64,000 bases of DNA from Psychromonas arctica DSM 14288 (GTDB lineage: Bacteria > Pseudomonadota > Gammaproteobacteria > Enterobacterales > Psychromonadaceae), in assembly GCF_000482725.1 (NCBI RefSeq), contig NZ_AXWP01000025.1:1-64000 (forward strand), written 5' to 3'. Shown piece after piece: positions 21,238-30,572 of the stretch (position 1 is its first letter; each line of letters starts with the position of its first letter). The position numbers and the translations under genes were made by a program. A model generated the notes under the pieces. The model was not told the DNA's origin and ran no database searches. It was given only the letters and a program-made list of their open reading frames with translations.

Positions 21238-22212
21238 ATGCTGTCATTTTTACTAAGACGTTTGAACCTATTATTAATTACTGCGTTGATATTAACCATC
21301 ATCGCCTTTGCTGTGGACCGTATTGTCTCTGTCAACGCTGACGCAGTAGTAAGCCATAATGGATACATCAGCCAATATTTTTCTTATCTATGGAATATTC
21401 TTAATGGTAATTTAGGGCACTCTTCGGTGGATAACCAAGCGCTGCTTGATCGTGGTCTAATCTTTTTTGCTTCGACATTAGAACTTTGTTTCACTGCTTT
21501 AATCTTCTCCAGCATTATCGCCATTCCACTCGGTTTATTAGCGGGTTTATTCAGAAATACACGCTTAGATTATGGAATAATGACAATTGCCATTATTGGA
21601 CTCGCTTTACCTGTTTTTTGGGTGGGCGTAATGGCGGTATTATTACCCAGTGTGTGGGGCCAAGTTTTACCCGTTGATGGCAACTTAAGTTTAATTTATG
21701 AAGTACCCGTTGTGACTGGATTTTTGTTAATTGATACATTAATGGTTACCGAACAATATGAGCTATTTGCATTTATAGACCGTGTTGCACATTTAATTCT
21801 GCCTGCATTAGTTTTATCATTTTTCTTAATCACTGAAATTGTACGCTTAACCCGTCATTCCATGACCATGGTGATGCGCAGTAATTATATACAAGCCGCC
21901 TATGCAAAAGGTTTTTCTCGAACAAAAATCGTTTTTGCACATGCATTAAAAAATGCACTGCCCCCTATTATTCCGCAATTACGGCTGCAATTAAGCACCA
22001 TCATATCTTTTGCGATGACCATTGAAATTGTATTTAACTTAAATGGTATTGGAAAATGGTTATTTATTTCATTGAAAACAGGTGATTATTTAGTATTACC
22101 TGCTGGTATATTAATTATTAGCGGATTTATTTTATCATTCAGTATTTTCATAGAAATTCTCATGGTTATTATTAGTCCATTAAGACGAGGTTCCTTATAT
22201 GCTGATAAATAA
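21238..22212 (+). CDS. sapB: SapB, ABC transporter permease
   Basis: A 324-residue inner-membrane permease with six predicted TM segments, the first near 10-30, and the binding-protein-dependent transport domain. The EAA loop is recognisable as AYAKGFSRTKIVFAHALKNA, which couples to the ATPases. It starts 1 bp after sapA and overlaps sapC by 14 bp. Partner permease is SapC; ATPases are SapD and SapF. The long first periplasmic loop is usual for this subclass (DppB/SapB). Confidence 0.92.
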   Translation: MLSFLLRRLNLLLITALILTIIAFAVDRIVSVNADAVVSHNGYISQYFSYLWNILNGNLGHSSVDNQALLDRGLIFFASTLELCFTALIFSSIIAIPLGLLAGLFRNTRLDYGIMTIAIIGLALPVFWVGVMAVLLPSVWGQVLPVDGNLSLIYEVPVVTGFLLIDTLMVTEQYELFAFIDRVAHLILPALVLSFFLITEIVRLTRHSMTMVMRSNYIQAAYAKGFSRTKIVFAHALKNALPPIIPQLRLQLSTIISFAMTIEIVFNLNGIGKWLFISLKTGDYLVLPAGILIISGFILSFSIFIEILMVIISPLRRGSLYADK

Positions 22213-23089
22213 CGGCTTTAATGAAGATAAAATTCAATCACCACTAGGTTATATTTGGTCCATTTTTAAAACCAAAACCATTGCAGTAGTCGCTATGTGG
22301 TTAATTATTGTTTTGATTATTGTCTCGCTATTTGCCCCTTGGTTTGTGCCACATTCTCCCTTGGCACAAAACCCTGAGAGCATGTTATTACCTCCGTATT
22401 GGGTCGAGGGAGGAGATATTAACCATATTTTGGGAACCGATGATTTAGGTCGAGACTCACTCTCTCGTTTATTTCATGGACTACAACTTACTTTAGGTGG
22501 CGCACTACTCATTACGCTGTTGGTCGGTATAATTGGAATGCTTATCGGGGCTGCTGCGGCTCTTACAAAAGGTGTTAAAGCAAGTGTTTTACATCACTTG
22601 TTAGATGCTTTGTTAGCGATTCCAACATTACTTTCTGCATTAATACTGATCACTATCTTTGGACCAAGTTATACAAACTGTTTGATTGCTATATCTCTTT
22701 CATTGTTACCGCAATTCATACGTTCTAGTTTTTTGGCCATTGAACAAGAACTAAGTAAACAATATATTGTTGCGATACAACTAGATGGTGCAACAAAAAC
22801 GCGCTTATTTAGATACGGAATTTTGCCTAATATTTTAGAGCCAACCATTACTATTATTAACCGTTTATTTACCATGGCTATTATCGAAATTGCGACACTA
22901 GGTTTTTTAGGTTTTGGTGCTCAATTACCCCAAACTGAATTGGGATCTATCATCGCCAGTAGTATGGAACTAATTTATCTTTCTCCTTGGCTGGTTACTT
23001 TCCCAGGGATTGCTATTTTCACAGTAATTATTATCGTAAATGTACTTTCAGAAGGTTTACGGCACGCAGTACTTGAAGGTGAAGAATAA
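22199..23089 (+). CDS. sapC: SapC, ABC transporter permease
   Basis: A 296-residue permease of the DppC type, the same length as E. coli SapC. After TM1 (about 28-50) comes the OppC-like region HILGTDDLGRDSLSRLFHG, then five more TM segments and an EAA loop around QLDGATKTRLFRYGILPN. It overlaps sapB by 14 bp and shares the TAATG junction with sapD, so translation of the operon is tightly coupled. Confidence 0.92.
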   Translation: MLINNGFNEDKIQSPLGYIWSIFKTKTIAVVAMWLIIVLIIVSLFAPWFVPHSPLAQNPESMLLPPYWVEGGDINHILGTDDLGRDSLSRLFHGLQLTLGGALLITLLVGIIGMLIGAAAALTKGVKASVLHHLLDALLAIPTLLSALILITIFGPSYTNCLIAISLSLLPQFIRSSFLAIEQELSKQYIVAIQLDGATKTRLFRYGILPNILEPTITIINRLFTMAIIEIATLGFLGFGAQLPQTELGSIIASSMELIYLSPWLVTFPGIAIFTVIIIVNVLSEGLRHAVLEGEE

Positions 23090-24099
23090 TGGCTTTATTA
23101 GATATCAGAAACCTAAGCATTGATATTGATACTGCACAGGGAAAAATTCGCGTTATCGATAAAGCCTCATTAAATATAGTGGATGGTTCAATCCATGGTT
23201 TGATTGGTGAGTCAGGGTCAGGTAAAACCCTGATCGCTAAAGCTATATTAGGTTTACATAACAGTAACTGGACGGTTACGGCTGACCGCATGTTTCTAGG
23301 CAAGACAGATTTAGCAAAACTCACGCATAAAGAACGACGTCAAATCCTAGGTAAAGAGATTTCAGTTATTTTTCAAGAGCCCAGCTCTTACCTAGATCCA
23401 AGTCAAAAAATACGCGTTCAAATTGAATCAGTTTTACCCAAAAAAACTTGGCAACAACGCTTTCGTTTGATCTTGACCAAGATTAAAAAAGTAAACGTAC
23501 AATCACGACGCTTACAAATAAAAGAGTTGTTGCACAAAGTAGGTATTCAGAACGATGTGGCAGTATTAAATTGTTTCCCACACCAACTTTCAGAAGGTGT
23601 TTGCCAGAAAGTGATGATTGCTATGGCAATTGCTAATAATCCACGTTTGATTATTGCCGATGAGCCAACCACTGCGATGGAAGCGGTTACCCAATCACAA
23701 ATATTTCGTTTGCTGTACAAGCTTAACCAATTAAATAATACGACTCTGCTTATATTGAGTAATAATTTTGCCAATACTAGTAACATATCCGATTACATGA
23801 CCTTAGTTTATTGTGGACAAACGGTTGAATCAGGATCTTATAAGCAAATAATGGGCAGTGCAATGCACCCCTATACACAATCGATGTTAAAAACATTGAT
23901 CAATAATGTGCAATTTAATGAGCATAAAGCGCAACTGTACACATTACCCGGTAATATTCCTTCTTCTAACCAATTACCGATCGGTTGCCGACTGGGGCCT
24001 AGATGCCCTAGAGCACAAAAGATATGTGTTGAAAACCCTACTTTAACGACTAAAAAAGGCCATAGTTTCCGATGTCACTATCCAACCAAAGTGAGCTAA
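23089..24099 (+). CDS. sapD: SapD, ABC transporter ATPase
   Basis: A 336-residue ATP-binding subunit. Walker A is GESGSGKT near residue 42 and Walker B is LIIADEPT. The ABC signature is degenerate, LSEGVCQK in place of LSGGxxQ; the family member in E. coli is likewise altered here, so this is a subfamily trait. The C-terminal oligopeptide-transport extension carries a cysteine-containing segment CRLGPRCPRAQKIC. It overlaps sapF by 28 bp. In E. coli SapD also supports Trk potassium uptake. Confidence 0.92.
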   Translation: MALLDIRNLSIDIDTAQGKIRVIDKASLNIVDGSIHGLIGESGSGKTLIAKAILGLHNSNWTVTADRMFLGKTDLAKLTHKERRQILGKEISVIFQEPSSYLDPSQKIRVQIESVLPKKTWQQRFRLILTKIKKVNVQSRRLQIKELLHKVGIQNDVAVLNCFPHQLSEGVCQKVMIAMAIANNPRLIIADEPTTAMEAVTQSQIFRLLYKLNQLNNTTLLILSNNFANTSNISDYMTLVYCGQTVESGSYKQIMGSAMHPYTQSMLKTLINNVQFNEHKAQLYTLPGNIPSSNQLPIGCRLGPRCPRAQKICVENPTLTTKKGHSFRCHYPTKVS

Positions 24100-24881
24100 A
24101 TGTGCAGCCGTTATTAAAAGTAACGGATCTGTGTAAAAGCTTTAAACATGCAACGGGTATTCTCAGTAGTCGTGAGCAACTCGCTTTCGGACCTGTCAGC
24201 TTTACCCTAGAGCCGGGTCAAACATTGGCTGTGGTTGGTGAAAGTGGATCTGGAAAAAGTGCATTGGTCAGGACGATTGGCGGTATGTTAATAGCAAACT
24301 CCGGAGATATATACGTAAAAGGACAGCATCTTAGTTCGCTTAACTCTCAGCAACGTTGTTTGTCTATACGCATGATTTTTCAAGACCCAAGTAGTTCGTT
24401 AAACCCTAAAACGACGGTAGGGAAAATACTACATGCACCTTTACAATTAAATACAGATTTAAATGACAAGCAACGCCATCAACAAATTCTGGAAACCTTG
24501 AAATTAGTGGGATTATTACCTGATTATTTAGCTTTTTATCCTAATATGCTTTCCAGTGTTCAAAAACACCAAGTGGCCATCGCTCGTGCCATGATCTTAA
24601 ATCCTGACATTATTATTGCCGATGAAATTTTGTCTACATTAGATATTTCACTGCGATTTAAAATCGTCAACCTATTGCTAAAGATACAAAAGGCTAAAGG
24701 GACTAGCTATATTTTTGTTGCGCATAATATGCACTTAGTCAAACACATGAGTGATCAAATCCTAGTATTACATCAGGGAAAAATTATTGAAAAAGGCACA
24801 GCTAAAAGCGTTTGCGAGTCGCCACAGGAAGAACAAACAAAATATTTGTTATTAAGTCACCAGCCAGACTACCGAAAGTAG
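24072..24881 (+). CDS. sapF: SapF, ABC transporter ATPase
   Basis: A 269-residue second ATP-binding subunit, one residue longer than E. coli SapF. Walker A is GESGSGKS near 56, Walker B is IIIADEIL followed by STLDIS, and the signature (SSVQKHQVAIARA) is atypical as in other SapF proteins. It starts within sapD, 28 bp before that stop. It ends the sap operon; an AT-rich inverted repeat (TATTTATT/AATAAATA) follows within about 25 bp. Confidence 0.92.
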   Translation: MSLSNQSELNVQPLLKVTDLCKSFKHATGILSSREQLAFGPVSFTLEPGQTLAVVGESGSGKSALVRTIGGMLIANSGDIYVKGQHLSSLNSQQRCLSIRMIFQDPSSSLNPKTTVGKILHAPLQLNTDLNDKQRHQQILETLKLVGLLPDYLAFYPNMLSSVQKHQVAIARAMILNPDIIIADEILSTLDISLRFKIVNLLLKIQKAKGTSYIFVAHNMHLVKHMSDQILVLHQGKIIEKGTAKSVCESPQEEQTKYLLLSHQPDYRK

Positions 24882-24950
24882 TATTTATTTGATAAAAAAT
24901 AAATAAAATACCTCTTTTGGTCTATACTCTCCGATTTAAAGCATTTCTTT

Positions 24951-24983
24951 GATCCTATATAAAGCAAGTTCTGTTATAGGATC
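24951..24983. promoter_or_regulatory. 9-bp inverted repeat in the leader of the GGDEF/EAL gene
   Basis: GATCCTATA at 24951-24959 pairs perfectly with TATAGGATC at 24975-24983 across 15 bases. It stands about 140 bp before the GTG start of the next gene. It could be an operator or an RNA hairpin; nothing in the sequence decides which. Confidence 0.5.
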
Positions 24984-25120
24984 ATCGAAATAGTTTAATA
25001 TCAAAGATAAGAAAATATAATGATCAGTATTTTATTTCATCTTTATAAAAAAATACTAACAGATATTTACCAATTACCATTTATTGATACAAATAATTGC
25101 TTAATGCGAGGAGCAGGTTA

Positions 25121-26974
25121 GTGAACGATTATAAAAAAAGCCTTTGGACCTCTACCTTGATCACTTTATTAATCGCCTTGGCGTTAATAATTGCAACCAA
25201 AAGTGCGTTTAATACGCTACTACTTGAGCAACAACAGCTTCCTAAAACGCGTGCTCAGCTAGCTTTGTTACCCACAATTACGGCTATGGGTGACCTACAA
25301 GGAAGCCTCGATATTAGTCAATTTAGTTATATAAAAATTAATAATAATCGTCTTAATAGCCCGCTTGTTTATAGTCAAAAAGCAGTGAATCAGCTTTTCA
25401 ATAATTTACTGCCCACCCCAATTTCTAGTTTTAACAGCGCGACCGAAAATCAAAGCATTCAATATACAAGTATTCACCCTGAACTATTTGAATTATATCA
25501 ATCAATTATAGTGCTAATTGTCACCGCACTTATTATCACTTTGCTGTTGTATCATATCATTTCATTTAGACTACTAAAAAAAATAGAAAGTGCCTTGGTC
25601 AATGAAATTGTTAATGAAAAATCTAAAATAACTCCCTTTAAAAAAGTAACTATCGAACTAGTTGAACAAAGGCGTCTATTTGATTCTGCCCTACACAGTA
25701 AAAAAGAAAAGATCTCTCGATTATCAAAACAAATAAATGTTGATGCTTTGACAGGCTTAAATAATCGTCATGTGTTTAGAAAAGAGCTCACTGAATTTTT
25801 ATCCGATGAAAGTAACCGTAAACATGCCATCCTATCTATCATTAGACTTTTTGAGTTATCAGTGGTTAACATGCACCGTGGATTTCAACAAGGCGATCAA
25901 TTTGTAATAAACGTTGCAAACATCATTAACGATATTCTTGATAAATATAAAGATAAAGATATACATCTATTTAGGATTTCAGGGTCTGAATTTGCTTTGA
26001 TTAGCCATGATATGAGTATTGGAGATGCGCAGCAATTCGCCAATGAACTAAAACTAAAGTTTGATCAATATCAGCTACTTAACAACCTTGAAAATGTAGC
26101 TTTTAATGGCATGACTTTAATTTCCTCCAATCAATTGCCGGAACATGTTTTAGCTCGAGCCGATATTGCACTCGCAAAGGCTCAAACCAGTGGCATTAAT
26201 GCATGGGCTTTTGAAGAGAATATTGATAACCAAACGCTGCAAGTGGGTGAGCAGCATTGGCGATCGATTATTACCGATATCATAAATAATCGCTCATTAA
26301 CTTTTTTACAACAACCTGTTCAAGCCATTCATCGCAATATGAAAGGGTATCAGGAAATATTTACACGTTTTGTCAGTGAGGATAACAATACCATCCCAAC
26401 TGATACTGTTTTTTCTATGGCACAACGTACTGATACTATTATTAAGCTTGAAAAAGTTATTCTTGAAAAGATAATTTATCGCAGTCGTCTTCGCAAAGAA
26501 CATAACACTAGATGGGGAATTAACCTTAGCTCTTCAGCGATGCACAATAGTAGTTTTATGGTATGGCTAGAGCGATTATTATTAAGAGAACCCGATGTAG
26601 CGAGGTCCTTAGTATTTGAAGTTCCGGAAAGTTTATTAGGTCATAACTTGATTGCTAATAAACGTGTTTTTAATATGTTCAAAAGAGCAGGAAGTCGTTC
26701 TGCTATTTGCAATTTTGGCAAAGGGATCAGTTCTTTTCGTTTATTTGAAGAGTTAAAACCTGATTACATTAAACTTGACGCAAGTTTAATTGCTAACCTT
26801 GAATCAGATAGTGCAAATCAACAATTTATTCGCATGATCATTGATGTTGCACATCGCATGGAGTGCCAAGTTATCGCTGAAGGTATTGAGCACTTAGAAC
26901 AAAAACAAATTCTTGAAAGCATGTACATCGATGGGGTCCAAGGTTATTTAATAGCCGAACCGGCTCCATTATAG
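25121..26974 (+). CDS. degenerate GGDEF/EAL membrane protein (CsrD- or LapD-like)
   Basis: A 617-residue protein with TM1 about 8-30, a periplasmic part of about 100 residues, TM2 about 130-150, a HAMP-like linker with coiled coil, a GGDEF domain and an EAL domain. Both active sites are degraded. The GGDEF motif reads GSEF (288-291). The EAL triplet reads EIF (412-414), and the metal-binding DDFG is CNFG (530-533). Catalysis is therefore unlikely, while NLS, AEGIE and VQGYL are kept. Such proteins act as c-di-GMP receptors (LapD) or RNase E/CsrB adaptors (CsrD). I start at GTG 25121 because GAGGAG lies 7 bp upstream; an earlier TTG at 25097 has none. Which subfamily it belongs to is open. Confidence 0.82.
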   Translation: MNDYKKSLWTSTLITLLIALALIIATKSAFNTLLLEQQQLPKTRAQLALLPTITAMGDLQGSLDISQFSYIKINNNRLNSPLVYSQKAVNQLFNNLLPTPISSFNSATENQSIQYTSIHPELFELYQSIIVLIVTALIITLLLYHIISFRLLKKIESALVNEIVNEKSKITPFKKVTIELVEQRRLFDSALHSKKEKISRLSKQINVDALTGLNNRHVFRKELTEFLSDESNRKHAILSIIRLFELSVVNMHRGFQQGDQFVINVANIINDILDKYKDKDIHLFRISGSEFALISHDMSIGDAQQFANELKLKFDQYQLLNNLENVAFNGMTLISSNQLPEHVLARADIALAKAQTSGINAWAFEENIDNQTLQVGEQHWRSIITDIINNRSLTFLQQPVQAIHRNMKGYQEIFTRFVSEDNNTIPTDTVFSMAQRTDTIIKLEKVILEKIIYRSRLRKEHNTRWGINLSSSAMHNSSFMVWLERLLLREPDVARSLVFEVPESLLGHNLIANKRVFNMFKRAGSRSAICNFGKGISSFRLFEELKPDYIKLDASLIANLESDSANQQFIRMIIDVAHRMECQVIAEGIEHLEQKQILESMYIDGVQGYLIAEPAPL

Positions 26975-27063
26975 ATGCATTAGCAGTACCTTTACTCTTT
27001 GCATCTGCGCCCCTCTTTTTATACAATGCGCCTTGTTTTAATACTCCATTAACAAGGCATACC

Positions 27064-28005
27064 ATGACGCAGCAACTCACAGAAAAAGATCAATTCAACC
27101 TTAAAAAATTAAATAAAGTGTTGCGTAGACAAACCGGACAAGCCATTGCAGATTATAATATGATTGAAGATGGTGATAAAATCATGGTCTGTTTATCAGG
27201 TGGAAAAGACAGCTATACCCTACTAGAAATACTAAGCCAACTTAAAGCAGTTGCACCTATTAACTTTGATATCATTGCGGTCAACCTAGATCAAAAACAA
27301 CCTGGTTTTCCTGAGCATATATTACCTCAATATCTTGACTCATTAGGTGTTGATTACAAAATAGTAGAACAAGATACTTACAGTATCGTCAAAGATAAGC
27401 TACAACCAGGAAAAACCACTTGCAGCCTTTGCTCGCGCTTACGTCGCGGCATTTTATACAAAACCGCAAAAGAACTTGGTGCAACTAAAATAGCTCTTGG
27501 ACACCACCGTGATGATATGTTGGCCACCATGATGCTTAACTTATTTTTTGCGGGTAAACTCAAGTCAATGCCAGCTAAATTAGTTTCAGACAATGGTGAA
27601 CACGTCGTTATTCGCCCGCTTGCTTACTGTAAAGAAAAAGATATTGAAGCGTTTGCTACGCTACAACAATTCCCTATTATTCCTTGTAATTTATGTGGTT
27701 CGCAACCTAACTTACAACGTCAATTGACCAAAGATATGCTCAATGATTGGGAACTAAATTATCCAGGTCGTTTGGAAACCATGTTTACTGCTATGCAAAA
27801 CGTAGTTCCTTCGCATCTAGCGGATACTAGCTTATTTGATTTTAAATCCATCACTAAGGATTCCGGTGTGATTGATGGAGGAGATATTGGCTTTGATAAA
27901 GAATCATTTAATAAACCATTCAGTGCTCCACTAGCAGAGCAAGTAACACCTGACAATGAGTTTTATAAACAACATCAAGCAGTGCAAATTACAGAGGTCA
28001 ATTAA
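27064..28005 (+). CDS. ttcA: tRNA 2-thiocytidine biosynthesis protein TtcA
   Basis: A 313-residue PP-loop ATPase that thiolates cytidine 32 of certain tRNAs using an Fe-S cluster. The PP-loop SGGKDS is at 45-50. Cluster cysteines are in two CxxC motifs, C120/C123 (TCSLCSR) and C208/C211 (PCNLCGSQ). The length matches E. coli TtcA. It stands alone, about 90 bp after the degenerate GGDEF/EAL gene. A hairpin at 28027-28058 follows. Confidence 0.96.
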   Translation: MTQQLTEKDQFNLKKLNKVLRRQTGQAIADYNMIEDGDKIMVCLSGGKDSYTLLEILSQLKAVAPINFDIIAVNLDQKQPGFPEHILPQYLDSLGVDYKIVEQDTYSIVKDKLQPGKTTCSLCSRLRRGILYKTAKELGATKIALGHHRDDMLATMMLNLFFAGKLKSMPAKLVSDNGEHVVIRPLAYCKEKDIEAFATLQQFPIIPCNLCGSQPNLQRQLTKDMLNDWELNYPGRLETMFTAMQNVVPSHLADTSLFDFKSITKDSGVIDGGDIGFDKESFNKPFSAPLAEQVTPDNEFYKQHQAVQITEVN

Positions 28006-28026
28006 TCTCGTTACTCAGCTAAATTA

Positions 28027-28058
28027 AACGCTTTATTGATTTAACCCAATAAAGCGTT
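28027..28058 (+). terminator. probable terminator after ttcA
   Basis: AACGCTTTATTG pairs perfectly with CAATAAAGCGTT (12 bp, 8-base loop). The following sequence is only weakly T-rich, so termination strength is uncertain. Confidence 0.65.
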
Positions 28059-28255
28059 GCCTTTAAGTCAACCTAGCCTTGTATTTAGGGCCGATAAGAG
28101 ATAATTTACGCCCAGAATCAAAGAATGATCTGATTAATGGGAAACTTATTCATGGTCGCCGGCCTATTTAAGAACATTTAGTTTAAATTTTATTTTCAAT
28201 ATCATTTTTCAATTTAACTTTAATATAACTTTCAATATAAAAAACGGAGTCAAAC

Positions 28256-29008
28256 ATGAGAACACCTCTTGTAATGGGTAACTGGAAACTAAACGGTACA
28301 AAAGAATCAGTAGCGACATTGATCAAAGGTATCGAAAGTGCAGCAAATGCAGCAACTAATGTTGAAGTTGCGGTATGCCCACCAGCAATTTTTATTGAGC
28401 AAGTTGCAAACCTAACAGCAGACAGCCGCATTGAATTTGGTGCACAAGATGTGAGCACAAATGTTGCAGGCGCATTCACAGGTGAAACGTCTCCAGTTAT
28501 GGTTAAAGAGTTTGGCGCAAAATATAGCCTAGTAGGTCACTCGGAGCGTCGCCAATACCACAACGAAACTGATGCAGTCGTTGCAGCTAAATTTGTTGCG
28601 ATTCAAGAAAATGGTTTAATACCTGTATTATGTATCGGTGAAACACTTGAAGAACGTGAAACTGATAAAACATTTGCTGTTGTTGAAACTCAACTTAAAG
28701 CAGTGGTTGAAGTTGCCGGTATCGCAGCATTAGAAAACTCAGTGATCGCTTACGAACCAGTTTGGGCTATCGGTACAGGTAAAGTTGCAACTTCAGAGCA
28801 AGCACAAGAAGTTCATGCTCATATCCGTTCTTGGTTAAAAGCACAAAGTGAAGTTGTTGCTGAGAAAGTACAGATCCTTTACGGCGGTAGTGTTAAAGCA
28901 AACAGTGCAAAAGAGCTATTTGCTCAAGCAGACATCGATGGTGGTTTAGTAGGTGGTGCAGCACTTATTATTGAAGAATTTGTAGGTATTATCGAAGGCG
29001 CTAAATAA
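28256..29008 (+). CDS. tpiA: triosephosphate isomerase
   Basis: A 250-residue TIM-barrel glycolytic enzyme interconverting dihydroxyacetone phosphate and glyceraldehyde 3-phosphate. Catalytic residues are visible: the Lys of GNWKLNG, the His of GHSERR and the Glu of AYEPVWAIGTG. The phosphate loop GGSVKANSAKEL is intact. It stands as a single gene between terminators, with an AT-rich leader containing repeated TTCAAT and a GGAG SD. Confidence 0.98.
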   Translation: MRTPLVMGNWKLNGTKESVATLIKGIESAANAATNVEVAVCPPAIFIEQVANLTADSRIEFGAQDVSTNVAGAFTGETSPVMVKEFGAKYSLVGHSERRQYHNETDAVVAAKFVAIQENGLIPVLCIGETLEERETDKTFAVVETQLKAVVEVAGIAALENSVIAYEPVWAIGTGKVATSEQAQEVHAHIRSWLKAQSEVVAEKVQILYGGSVKANSAKELFAQADIDGGLVGGAALIIEEFVGIIEGAK

Positions 29009-29039
29009 GCACTTCCTAGCACAATATTTTAATACTAAT

Positions 29040-29064
29040 AAGGCACTTTGATAGTGCCTTTTTT
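29040..29064 (+). terminator. terminator after tpiA
   Basis: AAGGCACT/AGTGCCTT stem with a short loop followed directly by a T run. Confidence 0.9.
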
Positions 29065-29261
29065 CATTTTTAGCTTTCCTATCAAATACAATGCAGTAAT
29101 ACTCTTTTTTAACCCATAACAATGATCGGGCGATTACACGTACTAGTATGACTTGCTGTTGAAAATTTTCTACTATTTCATCATCTCAATAAAAAATACT
29201 GCACAAGCAAAAAATCTGATGTTATGATGTTGTTAACAATCATTATTCAACGGAGTAAATT

Positions 29262-29918
29262 ATGAATTCTTCAATTAACACTAAAGCACAAGGTGTTGGA
29301 GTTTCAATTAATAAAGTATTAAAGAATACCTATATGCTATTAGGCATGACATTAGCGTTTAGTGCAGTCACTGCAACTATTGCGACAATGGTAGGTATCG
29401 GCCCAATGATGTCACTTGTCTTAATGCTAGTTGGATTTGGTCTTTTATTTGTTGTGTCAAAAACAGCGAATTCTAGCAAGGGGATATTCTGGGTATTCAT
29501 GTTTACTGGTGTGATGGGTGCGTCACTCGGTAATATGCTAAACCATTACCTAACAATGCCAAACGGCCCTGCTTTAATTATGCAAGCACTTGGTACTACT
29601 GCAATTATATTCTTTGCATTATCAGCTTACGTATTAACTAGCCGTAAAGATTTCTCATTTATGGGCGGATTTTTAATGGCAGGTATGATTGCTGTAATTG
29701 TTGCAATTATTGCTAATATTTTCCTACAGATCCCACTTTTCCAATTAGTGATCAGTAGTGTTGTAGTCATGATCATGTCTGGTTTTATTCTGTTTGATAC
29801 TAGCCGTATCATTAACGGAGGTGAAACTAACTACATTAGAGCGACTGTTTCTTTATACTTAAACATCTTTAATATCTTTATCCACTTATTAAGCATTCTT
29901 GGCATTTTAGACGATTAA
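29262..29918 (+). CDS. yccA: YccA-type Bax inhibitor-1 family protein (FtsH modulator)
   Basis: A 218-residue inner-membrane protein with seven predicted TM segments. The C-terminal TSRIINGGETNYIRATVSLY motif is diagnostic for BI-1/YccA. E. coli YccA binds FtsH and limits its degradation of SecY. Start ATG has CGGAG upstream. A strong terminator follows. In E. coli yccA neighbours tusE; here tusE is 20 kb away with yccS. Confidence 0.93.
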   Translation: MNSSINTKAQGVGVSINKVLKNTYMLLGMTLAFSAVTATIATMVGIGPMMSLVLMLVGFGLLFVVSKTANSSKGIFWVFMFTGVMGASLGNMLNHYLTMPNGPALIMQALGTTAIIFFALSAYVLTSRKDFSFMGGFLMAGMIAVIVAIIANIFLQIPLFQLVISSVVVMIMSGFILFDTSRIINGGETNYIRATVSLYLNIFNIFIHLLSILGILDD

Positions 29919-29981
29919 TGATCAGTTTCCGATAGTATTTTAGATGCTACTTTAGCTTACTAAATTACTGATATATTCTTA

Positions 29982-30010
29982 AAAGCGCATTTATTAATGC
30001 GCTTTTTTTT
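29982..30010 (+). terminator. terminator after yccA
   Basis: AAAGCGCATT/AATGCGCTTT stem with a 4-base loop, then eight T. Confidence 0.92.
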
Positions 30011-30172
30011 GCTCGTTTTTTAACTTTTATAGCGGTTTTTAACCTTCATAATACTTTATTGACCGGGATGACGAGCAATAGAATTTTACACAGCAAAAAT
30101 AGCCTTACTTAAAGCATAGGTTGCCCTAAATAATTATTTATTAAAATGGACGAAAGAAAGGTTTATTAGATT

Positions 30173-30334
30173 ATACCTATTACATTAAATAAGTGATCTA
30201 AATTTTACGTAGGAAAAATGACTTAGTTTAAGGCGTAAATTTAGCTAAATGATTGTTCCCTTTACGAAATTTACAACGAAAAAATAAGTTATTTTAACAA
30301 GTAAAATAGATCAGTTAATTAGTGTGATTGGTAT
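30173..30334 (-). repeat. 160-bp interspersed element, copy A (inverted)
   Basis: Read on the minus strand this segment begins ATACCAAT and ends in a diverged version of the TTGGTAT end (AATAGGTAT). It shares ordered blocks with copies at 51512-51668 and 59489-59650: CTTGTTAAAA, TTTCGT-TGTAAATTT, AAAGGGAACAA, CGCCTTAAACTA and TTTTTCCT. No protein is encoded. This is the most diverged copy. It looks like a miniature inverted-repeat element. Confidence 0.75.
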
Positions 30335-30408
30335 TATTGCCTGATTACTACATATACGGTTAATAGCTACCGTAAAACTGATGTAGGTGGCATAAACGGT
30401 TAAATGAT

Positions 30409-30501
30409 TAGATATCTAAGCTATATAGGTGAATGTCTAAATAGCTACATTCTTAGATATCTAAGCTATATAGGTGAATGTCTAAATAGCTACATTCTTA
30501 A
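30409..30501. repeat. perfect 45-bp tandem duplication
   Basis: Two identical 45-bp units begin at 30410 and 30455, with a few bases of a third at the end. Each unit contains AGATATCT, CTATATAG and a GAATGT/ACATTC stem. Perfect identity implies a recent duplication or a constrained function. Confidence 0.9.
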
Positions 30502-30572
30502 ATGGTAATACTGTGGATTAGATGGCCTGTAATCATCATGATTTTCGGCCATCGAGATAAAGTGATAGATTA

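Larger units (their letters stand above)
29919..30572. other. intergenic with two repeat structures, yccA to lolE
   Basis: About 650 bp without a credible gene. It contains the yccA terminator, an 8-bp inverted repeat TTGCTCGT/ACGAGCAA at 30009-30016 and 30071-30078, one copy of the 160-bp interspersed element (30173-30334) and a perfect 45-bp tandem duplication (30409-30501). The yccA and lolE genes converge on it. Confidence 0.7.
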
